Source of the DNA: Cupriavidus pauculus
GTDB lineage: Bacteria; Pseudomonadota; Gammaproteobacteria; Burkholderiales; Burkholderiaceae
Reading direction: 5' to 3'
Assembly (NCBI RefSeq): GCF_008693385.1
Contig: NZ_CP044065.1
Span: 186,001-250,000 of the forward strand
DNA: 64,000 nt
Part shown: piece by piece, positions 57,724 to 64,000 of the stretch
How the letters are laid out: every line of letters begins with the position of its first letter
Numbering within the stretch: position 1 is the stretch's first letter
Program-made: the position numbers and the translations under genes
Notes under the pieces: generated by a model
The model's input: the letters and a program-made list of their open reading frames with translations, nothing else
What the model was told of the DNA's origin: nothing
The model's database searches: none

Positions 57724-59256
57724 ATGGAATTTAGCACAAAAGCCCTGGATTGGAGCAAGGCCGGCCAAAATGGTTTCCTGGCGACCAAGACCGACTGCCT
57801 CGTGGTCGGTCTGTTCGAAGGCCAGAATCTGGCCGGCGTGGCCAAGGCACTGGATGTTGCCACCAAGGGGCTGGTGGCACGTCTGGTCAAGCAGGGCGAC
57901 TTCGAAGGCAAGCGCGGCACGCATATCATGCTGCATGAAGTGCCCGGAATCGGCGCCGCCCGCGTATTGCTCGTGGGTTTAGGCAAGGAAGCCGATTTTC
58001 ACGACAAGGCGTTCGCGGAGGCCGTACGCACCGCGATTCGTGCGCTGGCCGGCACGCGTGCCGCCACGGCGCTGTGGGCACTGGCCCCGCAGGCCCCGAC
58101 CCAGCGCGACGTGGCCTGGTCGGTGATCACGACGATCACGCTCGTGCGCGACGCCGGCTACCGCCTGCTGGAGCGCCATCCGGAGCTCAAGCGCGCCCCG
58201 CGCGGCGCCAACGGCGCGGACCGCCCGTCGCTGCGCAAGATCGTGCTGGCCGTGGATTCGGCGGACGCCAAGGCCGCCACCCAGGCCGTGGTGCGCGGTA
58301 CCGCGATCGCCAACGGCATGGACCTGGCCCGCGACCTCGGCAACCTGCCGTCGAACATCTGCACGCCGACCTACCTGGCCGATGCCGCCCGCGGGATCGC
58401 CAAGCGCCACAAGCTCAAGGCCGAGATCCTCGGCCGCAAGCAGATCGAGGCGCTGAAGATGGGCGCCTTCCTGGCCGTGACCAAGGGCAGCGTGGAGCCG
58501 CCCCAGTTCATCGTGCTGCGCTATGACGGCGCGGGCGCCAAGCAGGCGCCCGTGGTGCTCGTGGGCAAGGGCATCACCTTCGATACCGGCGGTATTTCCC
58601 TGAAGCCGGGCGAGGGCATGGATGAAATGAAGTACGACATGTGCGGCGCCGCCTCGGTGCTCGGCACCATCCAGGCCGTGGCCGAGATGGGCCTGCGCCT
58701 GAACGTGATTGCCGTGGTGCCGACCTGCGAGAACATGCCGAGCGGCGTGGCGACCAAGCCGGGCGACGTGGTGACCAGCATGTCCGGCCAGACCATCGAG
58801 ATCCTGAACACCGACGCCGAAGGCCGCCTGATCCTGTGCGACGCGCTGACCTACGTCGAGCGCTTCAAGCCGGCCGCCGTGATCGATGTGGCCACGCTCA
58901 CGGGCGCCTGCATCATCGCGCTGGGCCATGTGAACAGCGGCCTGTACGCGCGCAACGACATGCTGGCCGACCAGCTGCTGGACGCGGGCAAGAAGGCGCT
59001 GGACACCGCCTGGCGCCTGCCGCTGGACGACGAGTACCAGGACCAGCTCAAGTCCAATTTCGCCGACATGGCGAACATTGGCGGCCGTCCCGCGGGCAGC
59101 GTGACGGCGGCGTGCTTCCTCGCGCGCTATACCGAGAAGTACGACTGGGCCCACCTGGATATCGCCGGTACCGCCTGGAAGAGCGGCGCGGCCAAGGGCG
59201 CCACGGGCCGCCCGGTGCCGCTGCTCGCGCGCTTCCTGATGGACCGCGTGGGCTGA
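57724..59256 (+). CDS. pepA: Leucyl aminopeptidase (PepA family)
   Basis: 510 residues, a di-metal M17 peptidase that removes N-terminal residues in the cytosol. Metal and catalytic residues are in [16 protein letters not shown] and [14 protein letters not shown]. In E. coli PepA also binds DNA in Xer recombination and carAB control. AAGGAAG lies before the chosen start at 57724; a GATAAT hexamer at 57679-57684 may be the -10. The longer open frame runs into the divergent lptF promoter and was rejected. Confidence 0.95.
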   Translation: MEFSTKALDWSKAGQNGFLATKTDCLVVGLFEGQNLAGVAKALDVATKGLVARLVKQGDFEGKRGTHIMLHEVPGIGAARVLLVGLGKEADFHDKAFAEAVRTAIRALAGTRAATALWALAPQAPTQRDVAWSVITTITLVRDAGYRLLERHPELKRAPRGANGADRPSLRKIVLAVDSADAKAATQAVVRGTAIANGMDLARDLGNLPSNICTPTYLADAARGIAKRHKLKAEILGRKQIEALKMGAFLAVTKGSVEPPQFIVLRYDGAGAKQAPVVLVGKGITFDTGGISLKPGEGMDEMKYDMCGAASVLGTIQAVAEMGLRLNVIAVVPTCENMPSGVATKPGDVVTSMSGQTIEILNTDAEGRLILCDALTYVERFKPAAVIDVATLTGACIIALGHVNSGLYARNDMLADQLLDAGKKALDTAWRLPLDDEYQDQLKSNFADMANIGGRPAGSVTAACFLARYTEKYDWAHLDIAGTAWKSGAAKGATGRPVPLLARFLMDRVG

Positions 59257-59281
59257 CGGGCACGGAGAGCGGAGCCGCACG

Positions 59282-59719
59282 ATGACGCGTATCGACTTCC
59301 ACAGCAACGTGCCCGACACGCTCGGCTATGTCTGCCGGCTGGTCCGCAAGGCCTATGGCGCCGGGCAGAAGATGGTGGTGCACGGCTCGCCCCAGCAGCT
59401 GTCGCAGCTGGACCAGCGGCTGTGGACGTTCTCCGCGCTGGACTTCCTGCCGCACTGCGGGCTCGACAGCCCGCAGGCGGCGGTGACGCCGATCGTGCTG
59501 GCCGCGACGCTCGACGGGGTGCCGCACCATCAGATCCTGATCAACCTCGAGGCGGAAGCGCCCGCGGAGTTCGCGCGCTTCGAGCGGATGATCGAAGTGG
59601 TCGGCGCCTCGCCGGAAGCGCGCGAAGCGGGCCGCGCGCGATATCGTTTCTACCGCGAGCGCGGGTATCCGCTCGCGCATCATGACATCGGACAGTCCGC
59701 CAAAGGAGAGTCGGCATGA
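59282..59719 (+). CDS. holC: DNA polymerase III subunit chi
   Basis: 145 residues. TRIDFHSNVPD at the N-terminus and LLVxL-like core with LDFLPHCG identify the chi subunit, which links the clamp loader to single-strand binding protein. It lies next to pepA, as in many proteobacteria, and overlaps the next gene by four bases (ATGA). Confidence 0.9.
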   Translation: MTRIDFHSNVPDTLGYVCRLVRKAYGAGQKMVVHGSPQQLSQLDQRLWTFSALDFLPHCGLDSPQAAVTPIVLAATLDGVPHHQILINLEAEAPAEFARFERMIEVVGASPEAREAGRARYRFYRERGYPLAHHDIGQSAKGESA

Positions 59720-60291
59720 GCGAGCGCACCACTTCGCGGGTGATTCCGCGGCCCGGGCCCCACGACAGCATTCCGCTGCTGACCGAGGTCATCGACCTGC
59801 CCGCGACGGATGCTGACGCGGCATCGCCGGGCGGCGTGATCGATACCACGGGCATGCCCGCATCGGGGGTGATCACGCATGTCGGGAATGTGGGCGACGG
59901 GAGCGAAGGGGCGAGCGATCTGGGCGACATGGTCGCGCTGAACGACGTGGTGGAGCTGACCGACGTGGTCGAGCTCACTGAGGTGGTGGCGCTCGACGAC
60001 CGCCTCGAGGACGATGGCCGCGGTCCGCCGATTCTCGACGCCACGCCTTATCTGTCCGGGGAGGACGATCTGCGTGCCGTGCGCAGCGAGCTGCTGACGC
60101 GCGTGATGATGCGGTTCCGCACCGAGTGGCCGCAGGTCGTGGAGGCGCATACCGAGGCGACGCTGCAGTCGCGCCTCGCGCCGCTGACGGCGCAGCTGGC
60201 CGCGGAACTGACGCAGGCGCTGGAAGCGCGCCTGGTCGAATGGCTCGATGCCACGCTCGAAGAAATCGAGCGCGACCCGGGCGGGATGTAA
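59716..60291 (+). CDS. DUF2486 family protein
   Basis: 191 residues, function unknown, found beside holC in Burkholderiaceae. The N-terminus has SIPLLTEVIDLP, then an acidic glycine-rich linker, then a fourfold six-residue repeat (73-96) of the form V-x-L-x-D/E-V. Residues 110-190 form a predicted amphipathic helix bundle (LLTRVMMRFRTEWPQVVEAHT). LTEV-type segments occur three times. It is translationally coupled to holC, so a link to the replisome is possible but unproven. Confidence 0.68.
   Translation: MSERTTSRVIPRPGPHDSIPLLTEVIDLPATDADAASPGGVIDTTGMPASGVITHVGNVGDGSEGASDLGDMVALNDVVELTDVVELTEVVALDDRLEDDGRGPPILDATPYLSGEDDLRAVRSELLTRVMMRFRTEWPQVVEAHTEATLQSRLAPLTAQLAAELTQALEARLVEWLDATLEEIERDPGGM
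59932..60003 (+). repeat. Four-fold degenerate 18-bp repeat in the DUF2486 gene
   Basis: Four units encode VALNDV, VELTDV, VELTEV and VALDDR in residues 73-96. The DNA units differ mainly at third positions, so protein sequence is more conserved than DNA. Confidence 0.85.
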
Positions 60292-60309
60292 CGCAGGGTG
60301 TGACGCGCC

Positions 60310-61122
60310 TCAGGCGCGCGCCGCATCCCGGCTGCCGGCGCGGCGGTATGCCCACACCATCATGATCACGCCGGCCAGGATCATCGGCAGGCTCAGCCAC
60401 TGCCCCATCGAGAAGTTCAGCGCCAGCAGGCCGAGGAAGTTGTCCGGCTCGCGCGTGTACTCGGCGAGGAAGCGGAACACGCCGTAGCCGAGCAGGAACA
60501 GCCCGGACACTGCCGCCGTGGGACGCGGCTTGCGCGAATAGAACCACAGAATGATGAACAGCGCGACGCCTTCGCCCGCAAACTGATACAGCTGCGACGG
60601 ATGGCGCGGGATATTGTCGCCGGCCTGAGGGAAGATCATGCCCCACGGCAGGTCGGTCGGGCGGCCCCACAGTTCGCCGTTGATGAAATTGCCGATACGC
60701 CCGGCCGCGAGCCCGCACGGGATCAGCGGCGCGATGAAGTCGGTCACCTCGAACCAGCTGCGGCCGCGCAGGCGCGCAAACACCCAGACCGCGACGAGCA
60801 CGCCGAGGAAGCCGCCATGGAAGGCCATGCCGCCTTCCCACACCTTGAAGATTTCCAGCGGATGCGAGAGGTAGTACGTGGGCTTGTAGAACAGCACGTA
60901 GCCGAGCCGCCCGCCGAGAATCACGCCCAGCACACCGTAGAACAGCAGGTCGTCCAGATCGCGCGTCGTCCAGCCGCGCAGGAAGTTATGCGGCTGGCGG
61001 ACGCGCAGGCGGCCGAACCACAGGAACATGATGAAGCCGGCCAGGTACATGAGGCCGTACCAGCGGATGGCCAGCGGTCCCAGGTGGATGGCGACCGGAT
61101 CGAATTGCGGGTGAACGAGCAT
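60310..61122 (-). CDS. lgt: Prolipoprotein diacylglyceryl transferase
   Basis: 270 residues, seven membrane segments. Transfers diacylglycerol to the lipobox cysteine of prolipoproteins, such as LivJ and the M48 protein of this window. [15 protein letters not shown] and [17 protein letters not shown] are the Lgt signatures, with the essential arginine and histidine. The start at 61122 gives [15 protein letters not shown]. Confidence 0.95.
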   Translation of the reverse strand: MLVHPQFDPVAIHLGPLAIRWYGLMYLAGFIMFLWFGRLRVRQPHNFLRGWTTRDLDDLLFYGVLGVILGGRLGYVLFYKPTYYLSHPLEIFKVWEGGMAFHGGFLGVLVAVWVFARLRGRSWFEVTDFIAPLIPCGLAAGRIGNFINGELWGRPTDLPWGMIFPQAGDNIPRHPSQLYQFAGEGVALFIILWFYSRKPRPTAAVSGLFLLGYGVFRFLAEYTREPDNFLGLLALNFSMGQWLSLPMILAGVIMMVWAYRRAGSRDAARA

Positions 61123-61147
61123 GGGTTCCGAGAGAGTTAAATGGATG

Positions 61148-62077
61148 CTATGAGCGGGGTGCCTGCATCGTGCCAGCCTCATGCGTCAGCGCCATGGCGC
61201 CGGCGATGTCGATGAACGACCGCAATACCGGCGCCACGCCCGCGGCGCCTTCGCGCCAGACGAGACCGGTCTCGATATCGGGCCCCGCTTCCCGCAGCGC
61301 GAGGTACGAGACACCGGTCCGCCGCAGATTGCGCAGCGATGCGGGCACGAGTGCCACGCCCATGCCGGCCGACACGAGACTGACGATGGTCTGCATCTGG
61401 ATCGCTTCCTGCGCGACCGTGGGCGTCAGCCCCTCGCGGGCATAGTAGCCCGTAATGATGTCATAAAACGCCGGCGCGCTTCGCCGCGGGAAGACGATCA
61501 GCGGTTCATGGGCGGCATCGCGGAGCGAGATCGCGGACGTCCCGGGCCGCCAGCCATCGGGCACGGCGAGCACCAGCGGCTCGCGCACGAGCGGCAGGTA
61601 CGAGAGCCCGTGGGGCATAGCGGGCATTTGCGGGCGGATGACGAGCCCCGCGTCGATGGTGCCGTCCATCAGCGCGTCGAACTGGATGTCGCTCGTCGCT
61701 TCGCGCAGATGGAGCTGCACGTCGGGATGCCGCGCGCGGAAGCGCCGCAGCAGGTCGGGCAGGATGCCGTAGTCGGCCGTGCTGACGAACGCCAGCGTCA
61801 GCGACCCGATCTCGCCGCGCGCGAAGCGCTGGGCGAGCGCCGGCAGCGCACCGGCGTCGGCCAGCACGCGGCGCACCTCGGGCAGCCACTGCTGTCCGGC
61901 CGGCGTCAGCATGACCGAGCGGCGCGTGCGCGCGAATAGCCGGACGCCGATTTCCTCCTCCAGCGCCTGGATCTGTTGCGAGAGCGGCGGCTGCGTCATG
62001 GCGAGCCGCTGCGCGGCGCGGCCGAAATGCAGTTCTTCCGCCACCGTGACAAAGTACCGCAGTTGCCGCAGGTCCAC
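61148..62077 (-). CDS. LysR-family transcriptional regulator divergent from ilvD
   Basis: 309 residues. Winged helix at 1-60 ([20 protein letters not shown], then [19 protein letters not shown]) and effector domain from about 90. It resembles the BenM/CatM-like group ([16 protein letters not shown]). It is divergent from ilvD by 121 bases, so ilvD or itself is the probable target. The inducer is unknown. Confidence 0.9.
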   Translation of the reverse strand: MDLRQLRYFVTVAEELHFGRAAQRLAMTQPPLSQQIQALEEEIGVRLFARTRRSVMLTPAGQQWLPEVRRVLADAGALPALAQRFARGEIGSLTLAFVSTADYGILPDLLRRFRARHPDVQLHLREATSDIQFDALMDGTIDAGLVIRPQMPAMPHGLSYLPLVREPLVLAVPDGWRPGTSAISLRDAAHEPLIVFPRRSAPAFYDIITGYYAREGLTPTVAQEAIQMQTIVSLVSAGMGVALVPASLRNLRRTGVSYLALREAGPDIETGLVWREGAAGVAPVLRSFIDIAGAMALTHEAGTMQAPRS

Positions 62078-62106
62078 GTGTTGCTCCCGCTATCGCTGAT
62101 ATGTTT

Positions 62107-62127
62107 TTCGACTCAATAAGGGTTGAA
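62107..62127. promoter_or_regulatory. Dyad between the LysR gene and ilvD
   Basis: TTCGACTC and GGGTTGAA form 8-bp arms with two mismatches, separated by AATAA. This fits an imperfect LysR-type binding site in the divergent promoter region. Confidence 0.4.
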
Positions 62128-62135
62128 TAATATAT

Positions 62136-62165
62136 TTGACACCCGAACACGCAAAGGGCCATGCT
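62136..62165 (+). promoter_or_regulatory. Candidate ilvD promoter
   Basis: A perfect -35 TTGACA (62136-62141) is followed after 18 bases by a weak -10 CATGCT (62160-62165). A strong -35 with poor -10 fits an activator-dependent promoter. Confidence 0.4.
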
Positions 62166-62198
62166 GTCGTCCACAAGAAAACATCGGAGATCCCCACC

Positions 62199-63872
62199 AT
62201 GGCATTCAACAAGCGGTCCCGGCACATCACGCAGGGCGTGGCCCGTTCCCCCAATCGTTCGATGTACTACGCGCTCGGCTACGAGAAGGAAGACTTCGAC
62301 AAGCCGATGATCGGCATTGCCAACGGGCACTCGACGATCACCCCTTGCAATTCCGGCCTCCAGCGCCTGGCCGACGCGGCCGTGAACGCCGTCAAAGCAT
62401 CGGGAGCCAACCCGCAGATCTTCGGCACGCCGACGATCTCCGACGGCATGTCGATGGGCACCGAGGGCATGAAGTACTCGCTGATCTCGCGCGAGGTCAT
62501 CGCCGACTGCATCGAGACCGCGGTGCAGGGCCAGTGGATGGACGGCGTGGTCGTCATCGGCGGCTGCGACAAGAACATGCCCGGTGGCATGATCGCGCTC
62601 GCGCGCACCAATGTGCCCGGCATCTACGTGTACGGCGGCACGATCAAGCCCGGCAACTGGAAGGGCAAGGACCTGACGATCGTCTCGGCATTCGAGGCCG
62701 TGGGCGAATTCACGGCCGGCCGCATGAGCGAGGAAGACTTCGAGGGCGTGGAGCGCAATGCCTGCCCGTCGTCGGGCTCGTGCGGCGGCATGTACACGGC
62801 CAACACGATGAGCTCGTCGTTCGAGGCGCTCGGCATGTCGCTGCTGTATTCGTCGACGATGGCGAACCCGGACGACGAAAAGGTGGATAGCGCGGCCGAG
62901 TCGGCGCGCGTGTTGTACGAGGCCATCAAGCGCGACATCAAGCCGCGCGACATCATCACGAAGCAGTCGATCGAGAATGCGGTGTCGCTGATCATGGCGA
63001 CCGGCGGGTCCACCAACGCGGTGCTCCATTACCTCGCGATCGCGCATTCGGCCGAGGTCGAATGGACCATCGACGATTTCGAGCGCATCCGCCGCAAGGT
63101 GCCCGTGATCTGCAACCTCAAGCCGTCGGGCCAGTACGTGGCCACCGACCTGCATCGCGCGGGCGGCATTCCGCAGGTGCTCAAGATCCTGCTGAACGCG
63201 GGCCTGCTGCACGGCGACTGCCTGACGATCACGGGCCGCACGCTCGCGGAGGAACTCGCGCACGTGCCCGACCAGCCGCGCGCGGATCAGGACGTGATCC
63301 TGCCGATCGACAAGGCACTCTACAAGCAGGGTCACCTCGCGATCCTCAAGGGGAACCTGGCCGAAGAGGGCGCGGTGGCCAAGATCACGGGCCTCAAGAA
63401 TCCGGTCATCACGGGCCCCGCGCGCGTGTTCGACGACGAGCAGAGCGCGATGGATGCGATCCTCGCCGATCGCATCCAGTCCGGCGACGTGCTGGTGCTG
63501 CGGTACCTTGGTCCCAAGGGCGGCCCCGGCATGCCGGAGATGCTTGCCCCGACGTCCGCGATCATCGGCAAGGGGCTCGGCGAATCGGTGGGCTTCATTA
63601 CCGACGGGCGCTTCTCGGGCGGTACGTGGGGCATGGTGGTGGGCCACGTCGCGCCGGAGGCGTACGTGGGCGGCACCATCGCGCTCGTGCAGGAAGGCGA
63701 CTCCATCACGATCGACGCGCATCAGCTCAAGCTCCAGCTGAATGTGGACGACGCCGAGCTCGCGCGCCGGCGCGCCGCGTGGAAGGCCCCGGCGCCGCGC
63801 TACACGCGCGGGGTGCTGGCCAAGTTCTCGAAGCTCGCCTCCACGGCCAGCAAGGGCGCTGTGACGGATTGA
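62199..63872 (+). CDS. ilvD: Dihydroxy-acid dehydratase
   Basis: 557 residues. Dehydrates dihydroxy acids to the 2-keto acids of valine, isoleucine and leucine synthesis. Iron-sulfur ligands are in [27 protein letters not shown] and near the N-terminus [18 protein letters not shown] is the C-terminal signature. The short length and SPSSGSC-type motif point to the [2Fe-2S] form. CGGAGA precedes the start at 62199; the open frame upstream covers the promoter. Confidence 0.95.
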   Translation: MAFNKRSRHITQGVARSPNRSMYYALGYEKEDFDKPMIGIANGHSTITPCNSGLQRLADAAVNAVKASGANPQIFGTPTISDGMSMGTEGMKYSLISREVIADCIETAVQGQWMDGVVVIGGCDKNMPGGMIALARTNVPGIYVYGGTIKPGNWKGKDLTIVSAFEAVGEFTAGRMSEEDFEGVERNACPSSGSCGGMYTANTMSSSFEALGMSLLYSSTMANPDDEKVDSAAESARVLYEAIKRDIKPRDIITKQSIENAVSLIMATGGSTNAVLHYLAIAHSAEVEWTIDDFERIRRKVPVICNLKPSGQYVATDLHRAGGIPQVLKILLNAGLLHGDCLTITGRTLAEELAHVPDQPRADQDVILPIDKALYKQGHLAILKGNLAEEGAVAKITGLKNPVITGPARVFDDEQSAMDAILADRIQSGDVLVLRYLGPKGGPGMPEMLAPTSAIIGKGLGESVGFITDGRFSGGTWGMVVGHVAPEAYVGGTIALVQEGDSITIDAHQLKLQLNVDDAELARRRAAWKAPAPRYTRGVLAKFSKLASTASKGAVTD

Positions 63873-63898
63873 CCGCGCGGGAGCGGGCGCGGTGGCTC

Positions 63899-63929
63899 GA
63901 AGGGCTCGCATCGTGCGGGCCCTTCTTGT
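63899..63929 (+). terminator. Terminator after ilvD
   Basis: GAAGGGC (63899-63905) pairs with GCCCTTC (63919-63925), extended by CGCA/TGCG inside, and is followed by TTGTTTT. The remaining 70 bases to the window end show no gene. Confidence 0.85.
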
Positions 63930-64000
63930 TTTCGTAGAAATGCTATTTAGTTGATTGCTGACGTTGCACAGAATGCAGGCATCTCAATCGTCCATCGCAT

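Noticed and set aside
61506..63911. 801-codon antisense open frame over ilvD
   Set aside because: ilvD on the plus strand is unambiguous; the antisense product has mirror composition only.

Overview
The window is a high-GC stretch of chromosome with no phage, plasmid, transposon or CRISPR signature. Gene content and order point to a betaproteobacterium of the Burkholderiaceae, most likely Cupriavidus or a close relative such as Ralstonia. Clues are the rpmB-rpmG pair beside radC, slpA-ispH, the cysB / cysI-DUF934-cysHDN-cobA-cbiX cluster, lptFG divergent from pepA-holC-DUF2486, and lgt next to a LysR gene and ilvD. Genus assignment is inference; no rRNA gene is present. Coding density is above 90 percent and most genes sit in translationally coupled runs (ATGA or TGATG junctions).

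Layout. 1-2.5 kb: a hybrid histidine kinase and a NarL-type response regulator, convergent. 2.7-6.3 kb: purN, an RsmB-type rRNA methyltransferase and an MscS-type channel. 6.5-7.7 kb: fatty acyl desaturase. 7.8-11.5 kb: nadA-nadC facing nadB, the de novo NAD route. 11.6-14.5 kb: ribosomal proteins L33 and L28, radC, slpA-ispH. 15-20 kb: a complete branched-chain amino acid ABC transporter (livJ-H-M-G-F) behind a 500-bp leader region. 20-23.7 kb: argD, a ferredoxin-type flavin reductase and an NAD-dependent epimerase-like protein. 23.7-34.9 kb: a ten-gene histidine utilisation locus (ABC transporter, hutC, hutH, hutU, hutD, hutI, hutF, hutG). 35-40 kb: L-aspartate 4-decarboxylase with two tandem aspartate:alanine antiporter paralogues. 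40-46.7 kb: mixed housekeeping genes (M48 lipoprotein protease, aldo/keto reductase, LysR regulator, tRNA-Leu, HNH protein, arylformamidase-like hydrolase, beta-hydroxyacid dehydrogenase, methyltransferase). 46.7-55.3 kb: cysB, a TauE/SafE permease and the assimilatory sulfate operon with its siroheme genes. 55.3-64 kb: lptG-lptF, pepA-holC-DUF2486, lgt, a LysR regulator and ilvD.

How the genes work together. In the hut locus, HutC should repress through three copies of a 12-base motif (CTGTATAGACAG), two of them inside promoter spacers. The five-step pathway uses HutF plus HutG, so histidine goes to glutamate, ammonia and formate. The cys cluster encodes activation of sulfate to APS (CysDN), direct APS reduction by an iron-sulfur CysH, and siroheme-dependent reduction to sulfide (CysI, with CobA and CbiX feeding the cofactor). 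No APS kinase or sulfite reductase flavoprotein is present. The asd-aspT genes form a decarboxylation/antiport module.

No clearly new multi-gene system was found. The observations most worth a second look are the terminator-like hairpin in the livJ leader, the HutC operator set with a transporter of unknown substrate, the double AspT operon, the DUF934 gene in the sulfite reduction operon, the repeat-bearing DUF2486 protein, and short tandem duplications sitting exactly on stop codons at several gene ends.
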